A DNA stretch of 64,000 bases from an uncultured Bacteroidota bacterium (GCA_903906365.1 CAIVKC010000040.1:1-64000); one strand, 5' to 3'; counted from the stretch's first letter, positions 25,211 through 34,843 are shown. The notes: generated by a model not told the origin, from the sequence alone. Made by a program: numbers and translations.

Positions 25211-26206
25211 ATGGCAAAGAAAATAGCTACCCAGTCTTCTGTTGCACTTGATACCCTTGCTATAGGCATTGATATCGGCGGAACCGGCACTAAATTCGGG
25301 ATCGTTGACCGCAATGGCAATGTTTTATTCTCCAGTGAAATTTCGACCAGGGGACATGAAGAAGTGGAAAGTTTTATCGAAGAACTCTATAACTCCCTTT
25401 ACCCCATGATTGAACGCGCTGGAGGCCCAGGCAGGATGCGGGGAATAGGCGTAGGTGCCCCGAATGGTAATTATTATACAGGGACGGTGGAATATGCTCC
25501 CAACCTTCCCTGGAAGGGCATCATTCCTTTGGCCAAACTGATCCAAAATAAGTTTCAACTGGCTACTGTCCTGACCAATGATGCCAATGCGGCTGCCATT
25601 GGGGAGATGATGTATGGCGCTGCCAAGGGCATGAAGGATTTCATCATGATTACCCTGGGTACCGGGGTGGGCAGCGGTATAGTAGCCAACGGACAGCTGA
25701 TACTGGGGCATGACGGATTTGCCGGGGAACTGGGACATACCATCACCATTCCCAACGGCCGTTTCCACCCGGGTACCGGCAAATACGGCTCCTTGGAAAG
25801 CTACGCATCCGCAACGGGCGTAACCAAGACTGCTATTGAAATGCTAGAAAAAAGCACAGAACCCAGTTTGCTCAGAGATATTCCAAAAGAACAACTGGAT
25901 TCCAAAAAAGTATATGAGGCTGCCATAGCGGGTGACGAGCTTGCTAAGGAAATCTTTGATTATACGGGGAAAATCCTGGGCATGGCACTGGCCAATTTCG
26001 TCATGTTTTCCAGCCCGGAAAGCATCATATTATTTGGTGGGCTGACAAAGGCGGGTGATCTGATACTTAAACCGACCAGGGAGGCGATGGAACAAAACTT
26101 AATCCAGATATTCCAGAACAAGGTCAAAATACTCATCAGTCATCTCAAAGAATCGGATGCAGCCATCCTGGGTGCCAGCGCACTGGTCTGGGAGATCAAG
26201 GATTAG
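25211..26206 (+). CDS. ROK-family sugar kinase lacking the zinc motif
   Basis: 331 residues. The ROK fold is clear: phosphate-1 motif IGIDIGGTGTKFGIVD (residues 18-33), the catalytic region VLTNDANAAAIGEMMYG, phosphate-2 motif ITLGTGVGSGIVANGQLI, and GELGHTITIP with the metal-site histidine His176. The CxCGxxGCxE zinc loop of most ROK kinases is replaced at residues 186-196 by HPGTGKYGSLE, with all three cysteines lost but the SLESYAS end kept. It is probably a glucokinase for the sugar brought in by the upstream transporter. A ROK repressor is excluded because there is no N-terminal helix-turn-helix. Confidence 0.88.
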   Translation: MAKKIATQSSVALDTLAIGIDIGGTGTKFGIVDRNGNVLFSSEISTRGHEEVESFIEELYNSLYPMIERAGGPGRMRGIGVGAPNGNYYTGTVEYAPNLPWKGIIPLAKLIQNKFQLATVLTNDANAAAIGEMMYGAAKGMKDFIMITLGTGVGSGIVANGQLILGHDGFAGELGHTITIPNGRFHPGTGKYGSLESYASATGVTKTAIEMLEKSTEPSLLRDIPKEQLDSKKVYEAAIAGDELAKEIFDYTGKILGMALANFVMFSSPESIILFGGLTKAGDLILKPTREAMEQNLIQIFQNKVKILISHLKESDAAILGASALVWEIKD

Positions 26207-26276
26207 TCCTGGCCAACCCTTCCCTGCTTGGGCAGACATAGGTCAGTCTAGGAATTAACTGCTTAAATAATATACC

Positions 26277-26319
26277 AATGCTTAGAGGCCCTGCATCGAA
26301 TGCGGGGCCTCTAAGCATT
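26277..26319. terminator. Strong bidirectional terminator hairpin
   Basis: A 14-bp perfect stem AATGCTTAGAGGCC/GGCCTCTAAGCATT extends inward to 19 bp with one G-T pair and a 5-nt loop TCGAA. It lies between the convergent ROK kinase and M16 peptidase genes. Confidence 0.8.
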
Positions 26320-26347
26320 ATGTCAGCTATTTTATATTGCACTCCCT

Positions 26348-29083
26348 TTAGGGTTTGGCGTTAAAATCGCCGGCATAGATCAGCGTTAGCTTCGCCTGGT
26401 CCACATATTTTCTGAGTACGGCATTTACATCCCCCAGTTTTAGATTTTTAACCTTATTTTCCAGTTCCGTGTAGTAATTCAGATCAAGGCCTTTTTCAAG
26501 GTAATCCGAAAGCCTGATTGCCAGGAAATTATCAATTCCCAGGTAAGTCTTCCGCTGCTGCAGCCAGCTGGCCACCGACTTGCGGAATTCATCCTCTGTG
26601 AAGCCTCCCTTCAGGGCCTTATTGATTTCCTCGTGCAAGGCGCTGTCCAGGCGGTTTTTGAAAACAGGATTAAAAATGGCATATACGCCCCATGAGGAAG
26701 CAGGGTATCTGAAATTGGCATTCAGGAAAGATCCGGCTCCATAGCTCATTCCTTCTGTTTCACGCAGCCGCTGGGGAATTCGCGAGGACAGAAAGGCACC
26801 ACCGCCCAATAACTCATTGGCGATCTCCAGGGCCGGATAATCGGGATCGGTTTGTTTCAGGGCGAGGTTGATACTTCCCATACAAACAGCATTCTTTTTG
26901 TCGGCGATATTGATGACTTCGGTACTGCCCTTGACATCAAAAAACTTTTCTTCGATATCCCCATAAGGCTGCTTTGCATTGAAGCCACCCAGGCTCTTTT
27001 CAATAAAGGCCGTGATCAGCTTTTGGTCAATATTTCCGACAAAACCGGCATAACCATGTCCCATGCCGTAGAATTCTTCATAAAAATGCCGCAGGTCATC
27101 CACCGTTACTTTTTTAAGGTCCTCCAGGCTTTCGGCTATGCTTTCCGGATACAGGGGATGCCCCTGGGGATAGAGGGAAACCTTTTTACTGAGGCTGATG
27201 GAGGCTATGTATTGCGGGTCACTCTGGTTGGATTCATATTCGCCCTTCAGGTCCAGCACCATCTTATCAAATTCGTTTTTATCGAAGGAGGGATGCAACA
27301 GCATATCTGCCAGCAGGTCCAGGGCTGCCTCCAGGTTGTCTTTGTCGGTATTTAAAGAAATGCTGAGATTAGGGCCGTCCCCACTGATATCAATGGAACT
27401 TTTGATCTTGTCAAGCAGGTCGTTAATCTGTTTTTTTGTCCGGGTAGCCGTACCGTATTTTAGCATGCGTGCAGTCAGCTGGGGTATGAGGTTCTTGCCG
27501 GACAGGCTGTTTTCGTTCCCTAGTTTAATGACAAAACTGCCATAAACCTTATCCCCTTTCACCGGCTTTTTGAGGAGTGCATAACCAAATCCGTTAGCGG
27601 CCTTGCCATATTGGGTGTTTTTCCGGATGTTTTCAATGCTGGTTTCAAATGACTCCGTCTGCAGGCGGGTGGCTTTTCCCTGGTAATTTTTTACCAGAGC
27701 ACCCACATCAGGTCTTTCTCCGACCACTACCCGCTGGGCCGTCTTATCAGAAAGGAACACACCCCAGGTGCGGTTGCTGGGCAGGTAATATTTCTTCATT
27801 GCAGCCTGGACCTCGCTCAGGGTAAGCTTTTCCAGCCTGTCACGGTAAATATAGAAAAGACGCCAATCCCCCGCCCCGATTACCTCGGCAAGACCTATAC
27901 AGAAATTCAAGGTATTGTCCTGCATATCTGAAACCTGCTTACTCAACGTGTTTTTAGCGCGGTCCAGGTCTTCCTGGCTGATCTCTAGGGATGAGATTTT
28001 ATCGGCGGCGCTCAGGAAGGCGTTCCGGGCGCTGTCCAGGTTTTTATCCATCGGTACGCTGCAGCTGAAATAGGAAAATCCCGGGTCAAACAGGGTCTGA
28101 CTGTATCCGGAGACATTAGTGGCCAGTTTGGTTTCCACGAGTGCTTTGTAAAAAACACCAGATGGATCGTTGGTCAGAATGGCGATGACGGCGTCATTGG
28201 CTACATAGTCCTTATCAGAATAAGCCGGTGTGTGATATGCCATTCCGATATACTGGATATCCCCGTTTCGCCTGAGTTCTACGTATCTTTCCCCGTCCTG
28301 AGGAGGCTCCACGGTATACGGTGGCTGGATGACTCGAGTTGGCTTGGATATGCTCCCGAAATATTTAGAGATCAGGGAAAGTGTCGCTTTTTCATCAAAA
28401 TGACCGCCCACAATCAGCGTGGCATTGTCGGGTTGATAATATTTTCGGTAAAAAGCCCGGAGATTATCAATGGGGACACGTTCTATGTCTTCCTTGCTGC
28501 CGATGGTGGATTTGCCATAATTGTGCCAAAGGTACATGGTGGACAAAATCCTTTCCTGCAAGATATTACCCGGGTAATTTTCCCCCGATTCAAACTCGTT
28601 CCTGACCACCGAGAATTCCTTCTTGAGGTCCTCCTGTTTCATCAGGCTGTTGACCATGCGGTCCGCTTCCATTTCCAGGGCCCAGCTAAGGTTGCTGTCC
28701 TTTGCAGGCAATATTTCATAATAATCCGTCCTGTCATACCAGGTGGTGCCGTTTGCGAATGCCCCCTTATCAGCAATGGTTTGTTTGATGCTGGAAAATT
28801 TACGGGAACCCTTGAACATCATGTGTTCCAGCAAATGAGCCATCCCGGTTTCTCCGTACCCTTCCTGGCGGGAACCCACATGATAAACCACGTTAACCAC
28901 CACATTGGTCAAAGCCGGATCGGGCACTAGCAGTATCTGCAAGCCGTTATCAAGCCTGTATTCCTTCACATTTTCCACAGCCGTAACAGCCACCGGCATT
29001 TTGAAAACAGGCCCTGTTTTGGGCTGGGCCAACAAGCCCGAAAAAAATGCCAACCAACAAATACTTAAAATTATTCTTTTCAT
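26348..29083 (-). CDS. M16-family zinc peptidase (pitrilysin-like), two-domain
   Basis: 911 residues from the ATG at 29083, which gives a signal peptide (MKRIILSICWLAFFSGLLAQ). It contains the inverted zinc motif HxxEH as His83-Leu-Leu-Glu86-His87 in MAHLLEHMMFKGS, and the distal zinc ligand glutamate in VVRNEFESGEN about 80 residues on. The second half (from about residue 500) repeats the fold without the motif, as in other fused M16 proteins. Periplasmic degradation of peptides is the expected role. It is a single-gene unit with a -7 box upstream and converges on the ROK kinase. Confidence 0.94.
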   Translation of the reverse strand: MKRIILSICWLAFFSGLLAQPKTGPVFKMPVAVTAVENVKEYRLDNGLQILLVPDPALTNVVVNVVYHVGSRQEGYGETGMAHLLEHMMFKGSRKFSSIKQTIADKGAFANGTTWYDRTDYYEILPAKDSNLSWALEMEADRMVNSLMKQEDLKKEFSVVRNEFESGENYPGNILQERILSTMYLWHNYGKSTIGSKEDIERVPIDNLRAFYRKYYQPDNATLIVGGHFDEKATLSLISKYFGSISKPTRVIQPPYTVEPPQDGERYVELRRNGDIQYIGMAYHTPAYSDKDYVANDAVIAILTNDPSGVFYKALVETKLATNVSGYSQTLFDPGFSYFSCSVPMDKNLDSARNAFLSAADKISSLEISQEDLDRAKNTLSKQVSDMQDNTLNFCIGLAEVIGAGDWRLFYIYRDRLEKLTLSEVQAAMKKYYLPSNRTWGVFLSDKTAQRVVVGERPDVGALVKNYQGKATRLQTESFETSIENIRKNTQYGKAANGFGYALLKKPVKGDKVYGSFVIKLGNENSLSGKNLIPQLTARMLKYGTATRTKKQINDLLDKIKSSIDISGDGPNLSISLNTDKDNLEAALDLLADMLLHPSFDKNEFDKMVLDLKGEYESNQSDPQYIASISLSKKVSLYPQGHPLYPESIAESLEDLKKVTVDDLRHFYEEFYGMGHGYAGFVGNIDQKLITAFIEKSLGGFNAKQPYGDIEEKFFDVKGSTEVINIADKKNAVCMGSINLALKQTDPDYPALEIANELLGGGAFLSSRIPQRLRETEGMSYGAGSFLNANFRYPASSWGVYAIFNPVFKNRLDSALHEEINKALKGGFTEDEFRKSVASWLQQRKTYLGIDNFLAIRLSDYLEKGLDLNYYTELENKVKNLKLGDVNAVLRKYVDQAKLTLIYAGDFNAKP

Positions 29084-29200
29084 AAAACAGGTTTTACTCA
29101 TTAATAGGGTTTGCTTTTCAAGGTTTTATCCACTGCACTTTTATTTATCTGCTTGATCTGGGTTTTTGGCAATGAAGGCCAATGGCGAAATCCCGCCCTA

Positions 29201-29208
29201 CAAATGTA
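29201..29208 (-). promoter_or_regulatory. Candidate M16 peptidase promoter (-7 box TACATTTG)
   Basis: Exact TAnnTTTG match on the minus strand, 117 bases before the ATG at 29083. A TTTC 17 bases upstream is the best -33 candidate. Confidence 0.45.
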
Positions 29209-29254
29209 AAATCTATCCAGTAATTGAAATGCTTAAATCCTCAGCCACCATGAC

Positions 29255-32200
29255 CTATCGGACCAGCACCACCGTTCCCTTGAATAACTGGCTCCCCCCG
29301 CCGGCCAGTTCAACAATCACATAGTATACGTAGGTTCCCGCCGCCGCCTGCTGACCTTTAAACATGCCATTCCAGCCATAGCGGGGATCATTGGCAGGCA
29401 CATGGCCAACATGGAATACAGGCTGCCCCAGCCGGGTATATATAGAAAATTCTTTTAAACCGACGATATCCCGGCTACCCAATATGTAGAAAATGTCATT
29501 GCGGCCATCCCCGTTGGGTGTAAAGGCATTGGGGATATCCACATAGCCCCCCGCAAAGGTTTTAACCTGGGCGTAGGCTGTATCCAGGCACTGGTTTTCA
29601 TTTTGCGCAATGAAAGAATATTCCATGGAATAGGGAGGGGTAACCACAGGGGTCAGGCAATTACTGCAGGAAAGGTATTCGGTGGGTTGCCAGGTAAATT
29701 GCTGGAGTTGGCCGCCTGTCACCGAACCGACCAGTCCTACAGTGGTTTCCCGGAAAACGGTGGTATCCGAGGGACTGATAAGTGCCCTAAAGGGAACTAT
29801 GATTTTGTGATCGGAATTATTGCTGTAATCAGTTTCTGTAAAAACCTTATCGGGCACCTGGGCCGGGTTATCGCCCCGGTCATTGACTACCGCATAGAGA
29901 TCTTTGGTCTGAAGGGGCGAATTGACTATAAAGCTGAACGTATCACAGGTAGCAGGGTAAATATGCGGGGTATGAAAAACTGGTTCCAGCAGCTGGGCCC
30001 GGCCCCCGGATGGATTGCCATCATAAAAAGAAACCGGCAGATCGGTCATTAGGCTGTCATAGTTGTTTTTAATGCATAGCAGGAATTTTACCAGGGTAGT
30101 ACTGTTGCTGTAACAACTGGTCTGCAGAATCTGAAGGGTAAGATCCGGAGGGAAAACATGGACGGTGGCTGTACCCTTTATCAGGCAACCGTATTGGTTG
30201 GAGGTCTCCATGTGAACCACAGCGGAATCCATCACAGTAATGACGGGTGCCTGGCATTGCAGACATCTGAGTGTATAACCATTGCCAGGATACCAGGCAG
30301 TGGAAGCCGGGTCATAAATGGTTGTATTGATGGAAAATGGGAAGGATTGCTTTCTCAATATGGTGGTATCTGCAGGCTGGAGGGAAACGGTGGCAGGCTG
30401 GTAGGCAAATACCGCTGAATTATTGGTATAATCCTTTTCCAGAAATAGGGTGTCGAAAGGAAAAATAAGGGGGATAGTCGCTCCATTTGCGTTTACCACG
30501 CCATACACCGAGCCTGAACCTCCCCCCAGGCCCTTAAAAGTAAAGTTAAAGGATGCACACTTTGCAAGTTCGTCCGAGCCAACAGTGAAGACGGGACCCA
30601 GCTGGTGGGCCCCGGGCCCTGAGGGATCCGCATCAAAAAAGGAAACCGCTAACCCTTTTGGTATTATACCTCTCTTGAAAAGGTTACAAATGGTAAATCC
30701 TGCCGCCAGGCTGTCATTGGCCGAACAGTTGATTGAATCTATGACAAGGGTGTAATCATCAGCCGGGGGGATATGAATTACGGAAAAGCCGGTATCGGCA
30801 CATCCGTAATTATTTATAGCGACCACCTCTTTGGTGATGTCCTTTTTACCGGCTATAAATATTGTACTGTCACATAATGTGCAGCTGATACCCTGAGGGG
30901 TACTCCACTGGTAAAAGGAGGCCGTACCAGGCCCGGAAACAGCCCTTAAGGCAATGGTGTCCCCGGGAAGCAGGGTGGTATCCGCCGGTAAGGCACTGAC
31001 CTGGAAATGTTTATAATCAATGGAGGACACATTGTTGGCATAATTCTTTTCAGGAAAATTCTGATTGTTGGGAAGTTGCAGGGGTATGGTCGTACCATTA
31101 TCATTGACAGCCGCAAAGACTTTGCCGGTGGTGGTTCTTTTAATGATTGCCGTATAAGCGGCACAGAGTCCCGGACTGGCGGAAGGAGTCCTGAAAACGG
31201 GACCAAGGATTTGGGAATTGGGGGAAGCCGGATCTCCATCATAGAGGCTCACTGAAAGGCCGGACGGAATATTACCCTTATTGAACAGGTTGCAAAGGGT
31301 GAACCCTACCTGCAGGCTGTCGGAACCGGCGCAATCTGCGCTGTCCAACCGTATGGTAAAATCATCATAGGGGGGAATACTGATCACAACAAAGGAACTG
31401 TCCACACAGCCATAGCTGGTTGTACCAATGAGCTTTTTGGTTATGGTATAAATCTTTTTTTCGGCGATAAAAAAAGGTGTAAGACATACCGTGCAGTTCA
31501 GATCCTGCGGGGTACTCCATACAAAAGAGGAGGAATAGCCAAAACCGAATGCATGATTAAGGCTCACACCCAGCTGCAGCGTATCAAAAGGCAGCAAGGA
31601 AACTGCCGACGGAATTACGTTTACCTTGAACTGAAAATTATTAGTAAAGGAACTATTGTTGGTATAATTTGTTTCCGGCAAAGGAGTATTGGGCAGCACC
31701 AGCGGACTGGTCGTTCCGCTGTCGTTTACCACCCCGTAAAGCTGGTTCAGGCCGGGTGTGGTAATATTGAGGATGGTCGAATAGGAAAAACAGCATTTCC
31801 CCGCCACAGCGGTAGGCAGGAAAAAGGTTGGGGACAATTTCCTGGCTCCGGCCACCTTGGGATCTGCATCATAAAAGGAAACCGGTGTCCCGGCAGGGAT
31901 GGGCACATACCCGTTGTTACAAACGGTCATTGTCACTAGCAGCTTGTTTTCATGGTAACATTCCACGTCATTGAAATACAAAGTGGCATCCACGGTTGGA
32001 TCGTAGACAGGAAAATAGAACTTTTCTGTGGTATCGACACAGGATCCATTAGAAGCTACCAGCCAGACCTGGTAATTACCAGGCGTGGAAAAGGTGTAGT
32101 TGAGGTTGACGGCAGTGCTTACGATGTGTGGTGCCATGCCCGCATCATTGGCCATCCACCACTGAAAGGAAGTCGCCTGATCGGAACGGTTGGTGAAAAA

Positions 32201-33412
32201 TATGCTGTCCAATAAAATAGGTGCTTTGGCAGCAATCTGCCGAATATCCGGGTAAAACCTGGCTGTCACCCCGCAGTTCACCAAAATGAAGTCCGAATAG
32301 GTAGCATAGCAGGCGCCATCCGTGTTGTAGACCTTCAAAGTGACTTTGAATTTACCAGCCATGGGAAAAACCTGAGCATACGAGGGGCTATTGCTGCCCA
32401 CTACTTTCCCATCCACACTCCACTGGTAATTAGTTCCGCCGGTGGAAGAGCTGGTAAAATGAATGATATCACCTGCCTTGGGGGTCCAGTTGTCCCTTTG
32501 AAAATTGGCCACAATATTTTCACTGCAGGGGGGATTACACTTACTGGTAGCAATCAGCCCGCTTCGGAAGGTTGTGAGGTTGGTAATCATTTTTTGGGCC
32601 TGGCCCTTGGTAAAAGAATTACCACAGGCACTCTGGCTCATGAAATTGGAGGTAAGGTCCGGAACATCGGTTGGAAAAAAACCGTTGGAATGGTTGGATA
32701 AGGTATCGGTCACGCAGCTATTCTGCAAGCTTGCGCAGGAACCCCCTGGCTGGCTGGCTGGTGGCGTATCACACACGCCGTCACCGTCGACGGCACAATT
32801 GTTATTGGTACAATCATTCAGCACATAAGTGGTATGCAGCCCGAGATAGCCGGCAACCAGGAAGGCAAGCGGGGCACCGAAACCTGCTGTAACCACCCCA
32901 TCGGTAAATTTCCCATCACTTTCAAAGGTGGAATATTCCAGGTTATGGGTTCGGGTCCAAATACCACAGCTGAAATTGGTATAGTCCTCACTTTTGACTC
33001 CGTCCACGTACCATATATTGCAATATTGTCTTGTATCCCAGGAGACCAGGTTTTTCAGTCTGTCATCTTCGGTATTCTTGTCAAAATTGGTCAAATCCGA
33101 CTTGGTGCGAGTGATTCCTGTTGTAATGCCCCCATCAGGGTCGGTCCTGGCCAGGCAGAACGTAATTCCGGTATTGGCTCCCGGTCCGCCTGCGGCATAG
33201 GGTCCCGTGTGAGCGAAGGCATCATTGAGGTCTTTGAGCCCGTTGATCATAACAGAATCAGGTATGGCATCCGGATTGAGGCTTACGATATGAAAGACTA
33301 CCGGTATAACATATACCGGAGGCGGATTGGTCTGTCCAAAACAGCAAGACGCAGGAAGGCCTAGCATAAAAAAAAGAAGGGCCCTGGATAACAGATGGTG
33401 TTGCATTTTCAT
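29255..33412 (-). CDS. Large T9SS-exported protein with a degenerate M43-like domain
   Basis: 1385 residues from the ATG at 33412 with a signal peptide ending near CCFGQ. The first 290 residues match M43 (pappalysin/cytophagalysin) proteases: VYVIPVVFHIV at the start, NNNCAVDGDGVCDTPP after the active-site region and the Met-turn NFMSQSACGNSFTKGQAQKM. However, the HExxHxxGxxH site reads FLVAGYLGLHT (residues 184-194), so no zinc ligand set remains. A PKD domain (about 295-375) is followed by four modules of about 200-230 residues, each with LYFxxVxC-type, FCxYS and TDYxNNS elements and a CxxC such as NCTVC or SCTLC. The last 95 residues, from IPNAFTPNGDGRNDIF, are a T9SS type-B (gliding motility) sorting domain. 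It is probably a surface adhesin-like or binding protein. Confidence 0.92.
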   Translation of the reverse strand: MKMQHHLLSRALLFFMLGLPASCCFGQTNPPPVYVIPVVFHIVSLNPDAIPDSVMINGLKDLNDAFAHTGPYAAGGPGANTGITFCLARTDPDGGITTGITRTKSDLTNFDKNTEDDRLKNLVSWDTRQYCNIWYVDGVKSEDYTNFSCGIWTRTHNLEYSTFESDGKFTDGVVTAGFGAPLAFLVAGYLGLHTTYVLNDCTNNNCAVDGDGVCDTPPASQPGGSCASLQNSCVTDTLSNHSNGFFPTDVPDLTSNFMSQSACGNSFTKGQAQKMITNLTTFRSGLIATSKCNPPCSENIVANFQRDNWTPKAGDIIHFTSSSTGGTNYQWSVDGKVVGSNSPSYAQVFPMAGKFKVTLKVYNTDGACYATYSDFILVNCGVTARFYPDIRQIAAKAPILLDSIFFTNRSDQATSFQWWMANDAGMAPHIVSTAVNLNYTFSTPGNYQVWLVASNGSCVDTTEKFYFPVYDPTVDATLYFNDVECYHENKLLVTMTVCNNGYVPIPAGTPVSFYDADPKVAGARKLSPTFFLPTAVAGKCCFSYSTILNITTPGLNQLYGVVNDSGTTSPLVLPNTPLPETNYTNNSSFTNNFQFKVNVIPSAVSLLPFDTLQLGVSLNHAFGFGYSSSFVWSTPQDLNCTVCLTPFFIAEKKIYTITKKLIGTTSYGCVDSSFVVISIPPYDDFTIRLDSADCAGSDSLQVGFTLCNLFNKGNIPSGLSVSLYDGDPASPNSQILGPVFRTPSASPGLCAAYTAIIKRTTTGKVFAAVNDNGTTIPLQLPNNQNFPEKNYANNVSSIDYKHFQVSALPADTTLLPGDTIALRAVSGPGTASFYQWSTPQGISCTLCDSTIFIAGKKDITKEVVAINNYGCADTGFSVIHIPPADDYTLVIDSINCSANDSLAAGFTICNLFKRGIIPKGLAVSFFDADPSGPGAHQLGPVFTVGSDELAKCASFNFTFKGLGGGSGSVYGVVNANGATIPLIFPFDTLFLEKDYTNNSAVFAYQPATVSLQPADTTILRKQSFPFSINTTIYDPASTAWYPGNGYTLRCLQCQAPVITVMDSAVVHMETSNQYGCLIKGTATVHVFPPDLTLQILQTSCYSNSTTLVKFLLCIKNNYDSLMTDLPVSFYDGNPSGGRAQLLEPVFHTPHIYPATCDTFSFIVNSPLQTKDLYAVVNDRGDNPAQVPDKVFTETDYSNNSDHKIIVPFRALISPSDTTVFRETTVGLVGSVTGGQLQQFTWQPTEYLSCSNCLTPVVTPPYSMEYSFIAQNENQCLDTAYAQVKTFAGGYVDIPNAFTPNGDGRNDIFYILGSRDIVGLKEFSIYTRLGQPVFHVGHVPANDPRYGWNGMFKGQQAAAGTYVYYVIVELAGGGSQLFKGTVVLVR

Positions 33413-33558
33413 GGAACTCAACTAATTTTTTTCCAGCCGGTGCGGATATTCCAAATCAGTACACACGGCCTTTAAAGCAAAATATAGATCTGGCAAGTGA
33501 TTGATTCACTCCGGTTACAGGTATCCTGTTTTCCAGACATACTCCCCCAGGGGCCACC

Positions 33559-34128
33559 CTATTTTTCTACCATCATTTTCTGCATATTCTGCAGGCCATA
33601 GCGCATGCGTCCAAGCGCAGTATTGATGCTGCAGCCAGTCATCTCGGCAATGGTCCGGAATGGAATATTCCCATAATGACGAAGCAGGATTACCTCCAAC
33701 TGTTCCCTGGGTAATTTATCCAGCGCCTTTCTGACCTGCTCGCTGATTTCCCTGCGTATAATTCCCATATCAGAAGGCTGGGACATAAAAAGACTGGGGC
33801 AATCCTGTTCCTGCAGGTATTTATCCTGCCATTTCTGTCCTCTTTTTGTCTTCCTGAAATAATCCATGCACAGCCGGTAGGCAAGCTGCATGAGCCAGGG
33901 TTGAAAACGACCGGCTTCCTTGTACTTGCCCTGCCTGAGGGATTCGAAAAGTTTGATAAATAGGTCCTGGAAGATATCTTCGGCAGTATGCCTTTCTTTG
34001 ACCAGGGAAAGAATGAAAGTATAGGTGCCATCCTTGTAGCGGTGAACCAGTTTTTCCAGGGCATTGGTCTCTCCTGACTGGAAACGACGGATGAGTTCAC
34101 GGTCGGTTAAGGTTTGGGAGTATATCAT
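33559..34128 (-). CDS. ECF-type RNA polymerase sigma factor
   Basis: 189 residues. Sigma region 2 (about 20-95) shows HTAEDIFQDLFIKLFESL and WLMQLAYRLCMDYFRK. Region 4 (about 130-185) reads LPREQLEVILLRHYGNIPFRTIAEMTGCSINTALGRMRYGLQNM with its helix-turn-helix. No anti-sigma gene is adjacent, which is common in Bacteroidota. The stop lies 146 bases upstream of the start of the large T9SS protein on the same strand, so control of that gene is possible but not shown. Confidence 0.92.
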   Translation of the reverse strand: MIYSQTLTDRELIRRFQSGETNALEKLVHRYKDGTYTFILSLVKERHTAEDIFQDLFIKLFESLRQGKYKEAGRFQPWLMQLAYRLCMDYFRKTKRGQKWQDKYLQEQDCPSLFMSQPSDMGIIRREISEQVRKALDKLPREQLEVILLRHYGNIPFRTIAEMTGCSINTALGRMRYGLQNMQKMMVEK

Positions 34129-34843
34129 AGTAAGGTTTAATTGCTGTTTTCCACCACCTTCCTATCAGACCACTACCTGACTTTGTCATGAAACCGGCCC
34201 TTTGGAGGCACAAACCTGCCGGCGGCCATTGTTCCCCTCATATTGAAGGGACACGCCGGTTAGAGGTCAGCTGACGATCAGGGCGGACATTTGTTCGGAA
34301 AATGATTCTTTTGTTGGAATGAGGATAAGCAGTAACAAAACATGTAAGGGACGGGATCAATGGATTTAGGTGACCCGGGAGCATTCGATCATTGCTCTTT
34401 TGAAACCAGACGATGGGCAGATACAGCGAAAATAAACCTAAACCCCTCTTTCCCATTTCTGGGAGGACCGTCTAACTCAAATCTATATCCCCGGAATCCG
34501 ATTACAATATAAGGCATTCCGATTATGCTTCCACCCGGCTGTCGCAAAAATTTTACTTCCGGCTTCTTAGGCCTCAAAATTCGCCCAAATTCCCCGGCCG
34601 GCCAACGGGGTTTACACGGTATTTTCAATGATTTGTCAGGATTTTACCGGTGTCGATTCCCATGCATGAATCCCCGGTTTGCAGGATGGGCTTATAATGA
34701 AGGCCATTGGATGGGAAGGCAAGCTTGGTGAGGTGGATATCCCCGGCCGGCAGGAGCCTGCAGCCTGCTCACCCTGCGGTGAGAGTACCAATTTACCGCC
34801 GGCATGAAAGTTTGACTGTAATACAGGCAAGGGTAAATAGTAC
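34129..34843. other. Gene-free 715-bp region
   Basis: No reading frame here has a recognisable protein or codon pattern. Visible structure: an 11-bp direct repeat CCCCGGCCGGC at 34592-34602 and 34741-34751; a hairpin CTCACC-CTGC-GGTGAG near 34768-34783; and a GC-rich stretch 34736-34800 rich in short inverted repeats. It may hold the sigma-factor promoter and an unrecognised structured RNA, or a decayed gene. Confidence 0.5.

Noticed and set aside
34389-34628. 79-residue frame in the 715-base gap
   Set aside because: No family, no initiation signal, no signal peptide, and base use unlike the neighbours. Kept only as intergenic.
34700-34800. Possible cobalamin riboswitch (GGCAGGAGCCTGCAG segment)
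   Set aside because: It looks somewhat like the B12 box but lacks the other conserved parts, and no + strand gene lies downstream; chance is more likely.
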